A stretch of DNA of 29,933 nucleotides from Penium margaritaceum (GCA_023375785.1 SZWC01004715.1:117301-147233), one strand, 5' to 3'; positions 8,954 through 20,035 are shown, counted from the stretch's first letter. The notes: generated from the letters alone by a model not told the origin. Program-made: numbers and translations.

Positions 8954-9676
8954 TGACACGTCCATTAGATTTCCCCCCCTTGTAGAAGTCACGTGTTACA
9001 TGTGGTTGCGTGCGTCTGTGGATCATGAGGGATTGCTGGTTTTGGATATGTAACTATACGAGTGACCCCTTGACTTCACCCACATACTCTACTATGCACT
9101 CAATTTATGTATGGAGTTCTGGATGTTGCATCAATTTGCTCGTCTTGGGGCACAAGAACTTCAATGTCACAAGCTACACTTGATTGCTGAATATGGTGGT
9201 CCAAGAGTAGTAACTATTTGTATCTCTTTAAGCCATACATGTTTTATGCTAGCTAATGTGATCTGATGAACCACCAAGATGAATCCTAGACATGATGGAT
9301 ACAAATGCATGTTATATACACTTGTTCCTAGTGTGACACTACCTCTTCTTGCATGTTCTTGTATAAGGTGTGTAATTTGAGAGTGGCTGATTCCTAGGGA
9401 CTATTCTACCGAGCTGTTTAGCACGCAACATGAGAAGCCACGACCGAAAAAATGACTTGGTGTGCCAGGCTGGATCCTGTGGATAGCGTTGAGACCCCGT
9501 GGGAGCCATCCCCACGTGGGTGGTCTTGTTGACCACAAGGCTCCAAGCTAGTTCTCCCTCGTGTACTTCACTTGTTCCCTCTTAAGACTCGTGTTCAATC
9601 TATCATTAGATCTTCTTTCCTCACTCTCTCGTTCCTTAGTATGTGCCCCCTCACATAGTGTCTCCTTCTCAATCCA
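8954..9676 (+). repeat. E1 3' LTR
   Basis: It begins TGACACGTCC directly after the polypurine tract and aligns with 6276-7003 throughout. The end is set at ..AATCCA by comparison with the 5' copy and is approximate. Confidence 0.75.
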
Positions 9677-10571
9677 TATTACATTAATGGCCCACTAGGC
9701 ATCAACCTCCAGAATTTTACGCCATTTGACCGAGGGCATTTTGACCACCTGCTCCAACCTTTGGTTTCTCATCCCTAAAGGTTCCGACAAGTTCAACCAC
9801 TCTCCAAGAGTGTAAAAAGATATCGCAAACCATATTCGGATTCTCTATAAACTTCTCAATAGTGCTAAAATTTAAACAGGCACGTCTCAGTATTATCAAA
9901 ACTCCCAAATTCTGGGTGGAATTTCTTGAAGCATTATTTCATGTTCCAGGGTTGCACTCGTCCCTCCACTCGACCACCCAAGATCCCAAATATGCCTCAT
10001 TTGTGTTTATGCTGTTCCATACATGCACTCATTGTTTCCAATGCTTATTATCAAATTGTACTTACTGCTATTTACAAGCTAATAAGTTGACCCAATACGT
10101 TGAATTCATAACGACAACCCGTTTTTACTGATTAACCATCCATATCATACTTGTAAAACCTGGTCTCAAAATACATCAGCGTAGAGGGACAGCCGGGATC
10201 TTTTATCCAAGGTTATAACCTCCCACAAGTCCTCACTACATCTGCGTTGTCTAGAAGATCACGGAAGGCACGATGACAAAGGTGAACATAACTAGTGTAC
10301 CCGACATCAAGCAGTACTAACCAAGGAAGACTTTCATGACGGAGCATTAGCAACAAGAAATCCACGACACTCTCCAGGGAAACCGAGCAATACTAGCGAT
10401 AAGCTTTGTGTTGAATGGCGTACCTCCAAAAACTACTATGGCCAATTTGGTGACGGACCCCTCAAACTCAAAGATTCCCCTTGCCTTCGGCATTTTGCAT
10501 CTTTGTGACACTAGTACGATGTGAGGTGGCATCGGCTGAAAGGCTCGCATTGAAGAAGAATTGCAACAAGG
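9677..10571. other. No recognisable gene
   Basis: Moderately AT-rich sequence with only short ORFs (up to about 89 codons) that match no family I know. No repeats or hairpins stand out. Confidence 0.5.
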
Positions 10572-10784
10572 GCAACTGAGGGATTGCAAGGATAGAAAAA
10601 CACCACAACGGGATGAAGGAGCTTCCTATATTTTAGTAAGTAACAACATGGTCCTAAAACTGGATTTCTTAAACAAACTTGGGGTGTTTGAAGGAAAAGT
10701 CGTCAATGGACAATCCCAGACCGGTTGGTTTCTGAAACCAGTCTCACTATAAATTGGAGAACTTCAAGACGTAAAATTTTGGAG
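10572..10784. repeat. Direct repeat A, copy 1 (~212 bp)
   Basis: It matches 12466-12677 with scattered mismatches. Shared blocks include AGTAACAACATGGT, GTGTTTGAAGGAAAA, TGGACAATCC and AGACCGGTTGG. The two copies are 1.7 kb apart and bracket an LTR-like promoter segment. No coding content is recognised. Confidence 0.85.
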
Positions 10785-11309
10785 TGACCCATAACTGCGC
10801 TGATTTATTGCTTTGGCATGGTGTCGTTGAAATTCCAATTAGAGGCTCCAAGAAGATTTTACAGATTCTCTTGTGAATCTCGAGGGTGCGGCTGGATGAA
10901 AAAAAATCTCTTTCACTTGACTAGATTTTCCATGGTGAAAACTACCTAAAGGGTGTAAAAGGAGGTTTGTGTAGAAGCATGTGCATGAGGATAGCGCATG
11001 CCTCCTGGAGCTTAAACTTGTGCAAGATTGCATAGTCCTGATGGTCAGGTGGGACGCACCTCACTCAGATGGACGTACGGAGCTGTGTGAGGGCTACCGG
11101 TTGGGACCGCCCTGCATGAGTAGTCTGGAGGCACGACTCCGCTTGTCTCTCTCATTTCCATGTGGACAACCTACGTAGAGAGCTTTGGTGTGAGGTTCAA
11201 GGTGACGGTGATCTGCGGACCACATACGATCATGTGATAGCATCAACGGAGCAGCAGCAAAGCCTCTGGCTGAAGCAACTTTCAGAAAAGCTATACAGTG
11301 GAACCCGAT

Positions 11310-11428
11310 GAAGCTTCCTTGGAAAGGAAGCTTCCCCATGGCTCAGGTACAATTCAGTCAACAATCAAGGTGAAGAGGAAGCTTCCACGGAGAGGAAGTT
11401 TTCATACAGAGGAAGTTTCCTCTGTATG
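11310..11428. promoter_or_regulatory. Cluster of GAAnnTTC palindromes (heat-shock-element-like)
   Basis: Three palindromes lie within 120 bp. GAAGCTTCCTT and its exact complement are at 11310-11320 and 11324-11334. GGAAGCTTCC is at 11377-11386. CATACAGAGGAA and its exact complement are at 11403-11414 and 11417-11428. Each contains GAAnnTTC, the two-unit core of heat-shock elements. They sit 250-370 bp upstream of the TATA box. Confidence 0.5.
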
Positions 11429-11677
11429 GAAGTCAGTGTTTACCTTCATTTGAAAAGACCGTTGAGATACAAGCACTTCGACTACGGTGATCAATGGATC
11501 TCACTAGTCTGTGAGAATTCATAGGATTGTAGGATCACAAACACGGTGATGGATGCCATCCACAAAACCACATGGCCAGCTGAGGTGTGAGAACCACGAT
11601 TACGGTGGAGCTTCTCTGTGTACCAGAGCAAGCTTATCCGACCACCACCAAGGAGGTCAACTTGCTACGGCTGTAAG

Positions 11678-11685
11678 TATAAAAG
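11678..11685 (+). promoter_or_regulatory. TATA box
   Basis: TATAAAAG followed by GCGGC is a strong plant-type TATA element. No host ORF follows it, which fits an LTR promoter. Confidence 0.6.
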
Positions 11686-11814
11686 GCGGCTGTCTAGGCA
11701 TACTCAATTATCTCTAGTATCTCCAGTGTCTCCAGTCAATAATCTTCACTTCATCTCAAGTCCACGTGCAAGGCTCCACACCTTAGTATTGACCTAGGAC
11801 CTAGGTGCAGCTGG

Positions 11815-12006
11815 AGATCCCTCCAGTTCCCCTGTAAGCCTGGCCTTGCTTGCCAGCCTAGATGGTGGACACTACTGAAGATCCCTCCAAGGCCCTTGTA
11901 AGCCCAGATCTGCCTGCCAACCTGGTTGAAGGACATCAATGAAGATCCCTCCAAGACCCATGTAAGCCTGGCTTTGCCGTCCAGCCTGGAAGGAGGACGA
12001 CCTGTC
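11815..12006. repeat. 3 x 64-bp tandem repeat
   Basis: Three units of exactly 64 bp (11815-11878, 11879-11942, 11943-12006) each begin AGATCCCTCCA and share TGTAAGCC near position 18. They are diverged from one another. They lie about 130 bp downstream of the TATA box, so they would be in the transcribed leader. Confidence 0.9.
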
Positions 12007-12465
12007 TTCCGATGGCCAGTTTACCACAGTTTGGTGGCCGAGCCAAGACTCGCCAGAGTCTGTTGGACATCCCTCTAACAACCCTAGAAGGTTGGCAGTG
12101 ACTGCCAATTTGGCGAGGAGGTGGACCTAACATCATGAAGGCCTTCCATTGCCGAAGATGGTGGCTGGACCGAGACCCTTGCGTGGAAGGCCTTGATAGC
12201 CTAGCAAGGCATTGCACCCTGGTTTGGGGCCATGAGATGTGTCAGATCATGGAAACCAGCTCAGTTTAGCTGTTGTTCATTGGACAGATCTTGTACTTTG
12301 TACCATTAACAAGATTCCATTCCACTTTTCTTACGTCCACTAATTTTTCTGGTTACACAAAATACTACGGGGAAGCAAGGACCCCTTTGCTGTAGTGAAG
12401 GCTCTGCCGTGAGGCAGTTGGCCGTTTTGGTGTGTGCCCCCGAAACAAAAACAGTAGTAACAAGT

Positions 12466-12677
12466 GCAACCAAATAATTGCAAAAAGAGAAAAATAACAC
12501 AGAGGGATGGAGGAGCTCCTATATTTGAGTGAGTAACAACATGGTTTGGAAAATGAGTTTTCAAACCAAACTTGGAGTGTTTGAAGGAAAAATTATCGAT
12601 GGACAATCCTAGACCGGTTGGCTTCTAAAACCTCTCTCATTGTAAACTGGAGAGATTCAAGATGCAACATTTTGGAG
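12466..12677. repeat. Direct repeat A, copy 2 (~212 bp)
   Basis: This is the partner of 10572-10784 in the same orientation. Homology fades on both sides, so it is a local duplication rather than a longer element copy. Confidence 0.85.
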
Positions 12678-14519
12678 GACGTGTTCAATGAATGACCATA
12701 AAGTCATTTCGGGATGAGATTTCATATATTATCAAAACCCGTACGTAGACTAGAGCATTGATGTAGTCTACATCAGAAAAGAAGACCTACCTTCGATTGT
12801 GCGACCCATGATACATTGGCGGTTATAGGAAGTTTCAACAGCCGCAACATGATCAAGATGTGTCATTCTGAAGCATGGAACTTTTATTGTGTGATTGAGG
12901 TATGGTTAATTGACCCTAATTCAAACACTGAACGATTAGTCTTTCAATCGATGTATGTTTTGTGCATGGGTATCTCAACAGACATCAATGTGGATGTATG
13001 TGATTAGGATCCACATTGACATAACTCAACGAACATGGAAATGAAAATGAACCGTCCTAAATAAACATAACTAATCATAAGTGATGCATATTCGTGAATT
13101 AGTTCAGTTCCCAGCTCACGTTTTGGTTTATACATTTAGGGGTGTTTTTTGCAGAGGTAATTGGCTATATGTAGTATGCATGGAAAACTGAGGACATGAT
13201 GAAGGAAAGGTCACTTGTGTTCAACCATGCATTGAGAGTATTTTGAGCTATCAATAACCTCATGCATTGTAACACCAATTTTGCATTTAAAACATACAAA
13301 CACTAATGTCATCTTTCATTATCAAAACATGATAAAAGGAACAATAAATGCTTCCACTAAATGCTATATGTCATTTTCCTTCCATGGTTCCCAAATTGCT
13401 ACACATTCCATTGGTTGGGGTGCTGGAATTATTTTGTTCAAGTACGATCTGATGAACTCATAAATACGTGGAACCAAAAACAAGCTAGGCAAGGATCTGT
13501 GTGCGCGGACACACGCCAGCTTATTGCCCAGTAGTCCATCATAGTCATTAATGGATAGAAATAGCTCTGAACAAACGGCGAATGTAACCTAAATCCAATC
13601 CTTCTTTGCGAGCAAGCGTTGGCCCAACCATTCAATTCTATGGATCGAGACATATGATATGATGCCCACCTTCATATTGATGGCGAAGTCTATGAAGTAC
13701 CATATTATTACACAGTCAACAGTAAATAATCAAATGGCCAATATTTCATCTCTGGATATGGACGAAAAACACTCTTGGTTCACTGTGTTAACATTCACAT
13801 AAGATGTACCACTAGCCAATTTTGTCCGCAAGGAAAATACTATCTTTGCTGTACACATGACACAACCTCTAAACACAACAAACAAATCCCAAAAGCCGCC
13901 AATATACATACAAATAGTGTTCTACCAGTCAGGAGGAATGGCGTCCTGTGGTCTTGGGTTCCATTCGCTACATCATAGCCTCATTCGTTGTAATACTTCA
14001 ATACCAATGAATATTCCATTAATTTTTGTAAGTTTGGATATAGTTTGTATAACTTATGTTCTACCGCATATATCAAACATTAAATTCCAAAACACTAGAC
14101 ATGGAGTCTGAACTATGCAGTCTTTGGACATCACGTGTAATGGATGTGTCTCCAGCTCCCACACATGAGCTATCATCAAAATTCATAGAAAGACGTTGAA
14201 ATCGTGCTGGAGGGGTTTTCCCCTCTGCGTCACTCTGGGGGTAGTTTTCATCAACAACCTGTATAGGAAAAATGAAACATTTCGAGTCTTAGGAGGCTCA
14301 TTTCCATCTTCACCTTGCTTCCTAGTTTTTGGTTCCAAACGAGGGAAGTAATATCTTGCGCTCGTATATATGCACAAGTTCTATGTGTAAGAAACTCAAA
14401 GTGTTAGCTAGTCAAACTTGAAATAATTTCATCATGCGACGACAGGCAATTGTCGGCGTGTAAGTCATGTTTGGTAATTTCATGCCGACTTAGTTCTTCT
14501 CCCTCACTCACGCTCTCCC
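12678..14519. other. Long stretch without recognisable genes
   Basis: AT-rich, with only short ORFs (up to 84 codons) that have no family resemblance, and no LTRs, tandem arrays or RNA genes that I can see. It may be old transposon debris beyond recognition. Confidence 0.5.
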
Positions 14520-15931
14520 CTTGTCCTTGATCACCCTATCAACAGGGAGGGATAAGCAAGGACAAGGATGCAATGCCACTGACCTCGTCTTCAAGCCCCT
14601 CGTGGCCTCTGCTCGCATGACTGACTTGGAGAACGTTGACAATGGCGGGCACCGAGCGATGGAGGGGACGTTGCACCGGTTTGAGAGACGTGGCTCCCGT
14701 CTCCTTGTGTGGAGTCCCCCACATGGCAGCAGTCCGCGCCAAGCTCCATTGACAGAAGCCACCGACGCTAATTCCACCAACAGTCATGGACGACTGCTCC
14801 TTGTAGCATATTTCCTGCCTAGGCTCAGGCAGCCATAACTCTCGTGTGTTATTTTTCTAGCTTATTTTGACTGCACGACTGCGTTTGCAACATTCGTGTT
14901 TTTCTGTGGTCCAGGTTTTTGGAAAAACGGATGACGCCCGTGAGAAGATTCCAGGAAGCTTCCTAGCCTTTCTGCTTGCTAGCCTGACAGCACGGGTCTG
15001 GCTGGTTGACACACAGGTCATGCAAGGGACAGCAAGGGTAGGGAGAGACACGTGCACTTGTATCTCAAGCTTCAACTGAAGTAAATGCAGAGAGGAATAA
15101 CAAATGACAGGTCCACAGCATAAATAGCCGCCGTGGCTCACGGCGGGTGGCGCACACGGCGGTGCCTGTCAAACCTGAACCGGCCCAAAACCACTGTTTT
15201 GGCCATAACTCTGCGCACAAGCGTCCAAACGGAGCGCCGTCTGATGCTACGGATGCACGACGAAAAGACAGACACAATGACTGGTCACACACCTACGTCC
15301 GGGAACAGCCGGAGAGTGTAAGAAAACAAACATGTAAATCAGCCTGGCAGGGCTGTCCACCGAGAAAATCCTGAAGACCTCCAAACGTAGTCCGTGGGCT
15401 GTGGGAGCCCTCTGGTACACTGGGTAGGCTGCCAGGCTGCCTCCAGCGGGTGGAGCATCACCTCAGGGAACTCTGTCTCCAGCTGGGTCCGCCTCAAGGA
15501 TCTGCACGAGCATGGACACGGCCGAGTAGTCACAACCAACTGTACAACTGTGTATGACTGACAACATCACAACAGCCCTGGCTTGGGGTTGTCGGTCCTA
15601 TGGCAGGGCTCACCGAGAGAACCCCTCAGGCCAGAAAATAGTGCATTTTCCTAATTGGTTGGTGGACTGAGTAACAAGCTTCACAGAGATGAGGGGCTAG
15701 GTTACTGTGGGAGGGGTCTCTCATCAAATCTCATTCTTTCTGTCAGCTCACTCATTACTAATTTCCAACTACAGTTCTGGTGCTAACTTCTGAGTTTGGG
15801 TGTTCTCTCTCTCAGTTCAGCAGCGAGTGCTGCTCAAGTGCTAAGTCTGGGTGTAGCAGGCCACACACTTCAGTCCAAGAGTGTGAGGCGGCATAAAGTA
15901 GTCCAGACCAGACTAGCGCAACATCAGTTCA
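14520..15931 (+). repeat. E2 5' LTR, interrupted by a solo LTR
   Basis: 14520-14940 plus 15575-15931 align with the 3' LTR at 21721-22457. Shared blocks include GAGCGATGGAGGGGACGT, TGGAGTCCCCCACATGGCAG, TTTTTCTAGCTTATT, GGCCAGAAAATAG and CCACACACTTCAGTCCAAG. The first ~100 bp aligns poorly, so the start is approximate. Confidence 0.8.
14941..15574 (+). mobile_element. Solo LTR nested in the E2 5' LTR
   Basis: A 634-bp insertion is present in the 5' LTR and absent from the 3' LTR. It starts TGAGAAG and ends CACAACA (canonical TG..CA). It is flanked by GCCCG (14936-14940) and GCCCT (15575-15579), a 5-bp target duplication with one mismatch. It contains a TATA-like CATAAATAG near 15119. Two blocks, GGCCATAACTCT and GGCAGGGCT..CACCGAGA, also occur in the E2 and E3 LTRs, so it comes from a related family. 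A solo LTR arises by recombination between the two LTRs of a complete element. Confidence 0.85.
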
Positions 15932-15935
15932 AGCT

Positions 15936-15949
15936 TGGTATCAGAGCCA
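15936..15949 (+). other. E2 primer-binding site
   Basis: TGGTATCAGAGCCA, complementary to the 3' end of plant initiator tRNA-Met, lies four bases after the LTR end. It is an intact consensus copia primer-binding site. Confidence 0.92.
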
Positions 15950-17053
15950 TAGCGTAGTGGATGTAGCAGATTGAGCAGTAGCAACGGTGTACAGGAGCCA
16001 ATCAACTTGGTGGACCTACATACGTGCCACTGCAGGGGAAACTCCGCCAGATATTTTTCAGCAGAGTTAGCCTCACCTGGTGGCAGCTTCAAAATGCTCT
16101 CGACACGGGAGAAATGCTGCCGATTTGTTTTGCGACATTGATTCCACGACGGTGGTAGCTTATGTGGTCACGCGGCCAACACAAAGAGGCACAACGCCGA
16201 CAATGGAGCCGACGCACGTGGCGACGGCACCGCCAAGCAGCAGGGAAGTGTCCCTGCTGCTTCCTCATACTTTCCCCCCTCTACCTCCTCCTCTATGTAC
16301 CCGGCGTACCCTTCCTAGTTAGTGTGCAGATCCTTCTGGGTATAGCCGCGTCAGCAGCTGTAGAATCAGCCTTGTTAGATCCGGAAACCAGAGATCCGGG
16401 ACGGAAGAAGAAAAAAAAACGGACTCCCACTCCCGCTCGCTCGCTGCCTGCCACGTGCCAAGAGCAGCAGAAATGAGGGAAAAATAACATTAACAGCAGC
16501 AGAAGCAACAACCACATGGCAGCTAGAGCAGCACATAGCAGCAGTTGCAACAGCGCAGCACAAGCAGCCGAAACAGCAACATCGACATCAGCAATAATAG
16601 CACCAGTAGAAACAACAGCGGTAGCAACAACGGAAGTAGTGGGAACAGCAGTAGCAACAGTAGTACCAGCAACTGTAGCAGTACCTCATGGCGATCACAG
16701 CAATAGCACGAAGCAGCAGCGGCAGCGACAACATCATCCGGCGGAAGCAACAGTAACAGCGGCAAAACGGTTGCAACAGCAGCGATAGGTGTCGTGGAAG
16801 CTGTGCAGAAGTCGTGCAAGCTTCCGCACAGGCCTGACGGGCTGCCGGCCACCAACTGGAAAAAAACTGGGCATATCAGTAAACTCTTCAAGGGGGTACC
16901 CAAGAACTGGCAGGGTAGGTTTGAAATAAAAAGGTCTTTTTGTCTCCTTCAAACAACTCGTCCAAAAAAGTAGTCACTGATTTGTTTTGACAACTCTTAC
17001 TGTCACTAAGTAACAAACAAAGCACAAGTTGGCAGCGTCCGCAACCCACTACA
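15950..17053 (+). other. E2 leader with CAR-rich tract
   Basis: This is the untranslated leader between primer-binding site and gag. From about 16480 to 16787 it consists largely of CAG/CAA/GCA/ACA triplets, which read as poly-Leu or poly-Ala ORFs in various frames but carry no domain. An A-rich run lies at 16410-16420. Confidence 0.6.
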
Positions 17054-18540
17054 ATGGCTGGACCCAGTACTTCTCGTTCCATGCAATCTACCTCTACTAA
17101 CACAACGTCTTCGACTAACCCAGTCGCAGATCTTCAGCAACATGTTGACGACCTGCGAACACTCTTAGCCACCTTGTAGTCCGCCCTGATAGCTATATTC
17201 AGCCACCTCTTCATGGCCAGCCCGGTCCCACAGTCTCTACCGCAGCCCAAATGGTGTTACAGGGTCTCTAGGCACTGCAATCAATACTCAACATAGGCCA
17301 AAATATTTTGAGACACGACCACCCACCTTGCATCCTGGGAGCTACAGTTTTGCTTGTGGGCTCAGAGTGAGGGTCTCTGGCCCTACTACACCATGAAGTA
17401 CGAATCCTCCATCCTTGAGCAGTTGATTGACGTAGGCCATACAACTAGGGTCTTTGTTTTCGTCGCACCAAAGAGTGATCGCACTTACCTCGAGCCCTTC
17501 ATCAGCAATCCTACTACCGGCACTAACCCTAACCCCTATGAGGCCTGGAGTACACTCACATATCCCTACTGTCCTTCTGGCCAGGCCGTCGTCAGTTGCC
17601 TTCCGAGGAGTTTCAGCGACCTCAAGATGGATTAATCAGAGTCCGTCACTGCCTATTCGCACCACGCACAGAATCTTCTTCGTCGTCTCAACAAGGCCAG
17701 CCCGCCTCCGCTAGCCGCTCTCATCACATTCAAGAATAACGCAACTCCCGACTATGTGAATATCCTCGTCAACTTTGACCTTGAGATCTTGAAGGCCATG
17801 GCGTCCCAGAACAATCTGATTTCCTGCATTTATTTCCGGTTCTTGTATTGAGAGGAGGCAATTCAGGACACTTGCCTGCAGCATGGAAACACGAAGGCAT
17901 TAGCAAGAGTCAGCTCTGCCTCTCCTACACCTTCGTCGATTGGGACCCTTGGTGCCGCCGGAGCCACGCGTGGTGCTGGCCATGGAAAGGGGGGACGAGG
18001 GAAGAAGTGGAAGGGCAAGACCCAAGAGCCATCAGAAAGCAGCTCCTCCCGTTGCAACTCTCTAGTCTTCCACAACTACGGCCAACCGGATCATGATGGG
18101 TACACATGCCCACTACCCATTGACGAGTCTCGCGTCGTCAGTGCCATGCGGCGTGAGCGTGAGCAGCGCCTTGGTACCGCTGCAGCTACTACCGCCTCTC
18201 CTATTGGCGCTTCCTCCTCTTCATCAGCAGCGGTATCCTCCACCGATACTATAGTAGTCATGACTACATCCCCGACTCCGTTTATGCCTTGTGTCAGACC
18301 TGTTGCAGCATGGAATCCGTATCCAGTGTTGTCACCTCCACCGTCGCAGCTCAGCTACACCTCAGCTCCTCCGTTTGGCATGGACACGTAGCACTACCTC
18401 CAGACTCTTGGGCCCTTTTCTCACAAGCACCAGCTAGAGTACTTCATTACCCACTTCCTTGGCATCCCACTTCGTCAGCCCTAGGGAAGTACGAGTTGTA
18501 TGTTTGCTAGCCAGGAGGTCACATGAAGGTGTCAGACTAA
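17054..18540 (+). pseudogene. E2 gag
   Basis: The probable start ATG at 17054 opens a Ser/Thr-rich frame that stops at TAG 17177-17179. Homology to the E3 gag resumes near 17300 (HRPKYFETRPP). It continues through a frameshift into the W..EGL..YYT segment, the LEPF..TTG..P segment (17354-17635) and a PPPLAALITFK segment near 17705. A zinc-knuckle region with HNYGQPDHDGYTCPLP lies at about 18075-18115; its first Cys is replaced by Phe. Gag would form the particle and bind RNA. Stops and frameshifts rule out function. Confidence 0.75.
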
Positions 18541-18715
18541 GACTACTCTGCGCGGTGATCCCCTTGTGGATAACCGCTTTGTTCTTACTCCCCTCTTGGA
18601 TGATGTTGCCTGGCTTGATGATTTATAGACACGCTTTGCGTCTTTGTCTCATGTGCAACATTCGTTGTCCGCGTCATGTCAGGTCGCTCTGCGCTACGAA
18701 ACCGCATCTGTCTAC

Positions 18716-19100
18716 GATCCTAATGGCACCTGGATCATCTCTTCTGGCACTATGCATCACATGACATTTTTTTGGCAGGCGTTCAGTATGTTTGGCCCGG
18801 TTGGCTAGGTTCAGAGTGTTCAGACCGGGTCTGGGCAGGTACTTTCTCTTCGTGGTGTTGGTGTTGTTCGTTTTCGGGGTCTGTCTGGCGACGTCTACGT
18901 CACTGATATGATGTATGTCTCTCGCCTTGAGCTCAGCCTTCTGTCTTTCACTGCTCTCGATCGACTGAGATTTGGATGTTTTGCACTCTTATGGTATTGG
19001 CATAGTCACTCTTCGTCCGCCTGGCTGTGTGACATTACGTGCAGATTCTTGTGATGAATTGTGGTACGTCACTTGTTTGTCTTCTATGTCCTCATCCCTG
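18716..19100 (+). pseudogene. E2 retropepsin-type protease
   Basis: The family signature WIIDSGATHHM appears here as WIISSGTMHHM, so the catalytic Asp is replaced by Ser. Downstream blocks GSGQVLSLRGVGVVRF and LELSLLSFTALDR match the E3 protease closely. An in-frame TAG follows the GPVG segment near 18808. The enzyme would process the Gag-Pol polyprotein; this copy is inactive. Confidence 0.85.
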
Positions 19101-19119
19101 TCTTTGGACAGGACGCATG

Positions 19120-20035
19120 TGTTTGTCACGAGCACTCTGTCCCCGTAGCATACTCACCTCCTTCATTGTCACCTGTGCCATGTACACAGCTCTGCCATTC
19201 ATAGCATGCTCTTGCACCTAGCTTTCCCTTGGCCCTGATCTAGCTACCTTTGAGTTGCCTTGCAAAACAAAATGCATCACTTGCGCTCAGGGTAAGATGC
19301 ACAGGTCATCTTATCCAGTCTCCTCTTTCCGCGCCTCCCATCCGCTTGAGCTGGTCCATTCTGAACTCATGAGCCCCTTACCTGTCCAGTCTGTTGCGGA
19401 GCGTGGTCGTGACGTTCTTACCCTCACTGGCGACTACTCTCGCTTTCGATGGGTATTCTGCCTCCAACAGGAGAGCGATGCAGCGACTATGATTCATGAT
19501 TGGCTCCCAGCCATAGAGCACGAGTGTGGTTGTTCCCTCTTTTGCTTTTGTTCTCACCAAGGTGATGAGTTCATGGGGGAGGCAGATGCTTTCCTCAGGA
19601 GTTGTGGCGTTAAACATGAGACATCTGCTCCCTACACCCTGGAGGAGAATGGTGTCTCCGAGCATTGGAATCACACCATGGCTGATGCGGTCCGCACCAT
19701 GCGCATTGATTCCAGCCTATCCGAGGGCTTCTTCGAGGCCATGCCGTACATGACCTGGATTTGAACCGAGTTCCTCACGGTCCCTTGTCCCGTCTTGTCA
19801 CTCCCTGCCAGTATTGGTGTGGACAGAGTATAGATCTTTGTCCTACGTGCGTCTGGGGTTGTGTCGTCAGCGTCTGGCTCCCGAAAGTCCAGCAGGACGG
19901 CAAGCTGGCTCACCGTGTTCGGCTCTGTACCTTTCTTGGGATGTCTCATCATCCTATTTGGAATTACATCATCGAGTCATGTGACACGTTGTTCTTTGAG
20001 GAGATTTTTTTCACGCTATCTCCCTTCTTTCTGGG
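19120..20035 (+). pseudogene. E2 integrase
   Basis: A zinc-binding remnant (LLHRHLCHVHS in a shifted frame near 19165) precedes the core, which is open from 19255 to 19764. The three DDE positions read HSELMSPL (Glu in place of the first Asp), LTGDYSRFRW (second Asp region altered) and HQGDEFMG (Glu kept). The conserved YT..ENGVSE..NHTMADA block follows. After the stop near 19763, the LRVWGC...CTFLGMS..SCDTLFFEE block continues to about 20010. Integrase would insert the cDNA into the genome. The changed catalytic residue and stops make it inactive. Confidence 0.88.

Larger units (their letters stand above)
6276..9676 (+). mobile_element. E1: degenerate, internally deleted Ty1/copia retrotransposon
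   Basis: Two diverged direct repeats (about 6276-7003 and 8954-9676) act as LTRs. They flank a primer-binding-site remnant, RT and RNase H remnants and a polypurine tract, all in copia order on the plus strand. The internal part is only about 1.95 kb. Gag, protease and integrase are not recognisable, so most of the coding region has been deleted. The LTRs are clearly diverged (many mismatches and gaps), which indicates an old insertion. LTR ends are estimates and no target duplication is visible. Confidence 0.85.
11029..12358 (+). mobile_element. LTR-like promoter segment, possibly a solo LTR
   Basis: The segment has the architecture of an LTR. A palindrome-rich upstream part leads to a clear TATA box (TATAAAAG at 11678-11685), then a transcribed-type region with tandem repeats, ending near GGTTACACA (12358). 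No second copy, primer-binding site or polymerase lies in the window, so it would be a solo LTR or a fragment. The ends are guesses and no target duplication was found. A host promoter is the alternative. Confidence 0.35.

Noticed and set aside
11751..12217. Overlapping minus-strand ORFs with internal repeats
   Set aside because: They are due to the 3 x 64-bp tandem repeat; 64 is not a multiple of 3, so no periodic protein would result, and no domain is seen.
16523..16903. Minus-strand poly-Leu ORF resembling a membrane protein
   Set aside because: It is the antisense of the CAR-rich leader of E2; the hydrophobic run is a triplet-repeat artefact.
17525..17541. Telomere-like CTAACCCTAACCCC
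   Set aside because: There are only two units inside the E2 gag coding sequence; they encode part of a conserved Thr/Asn/Pro segment, so this is coincidence.
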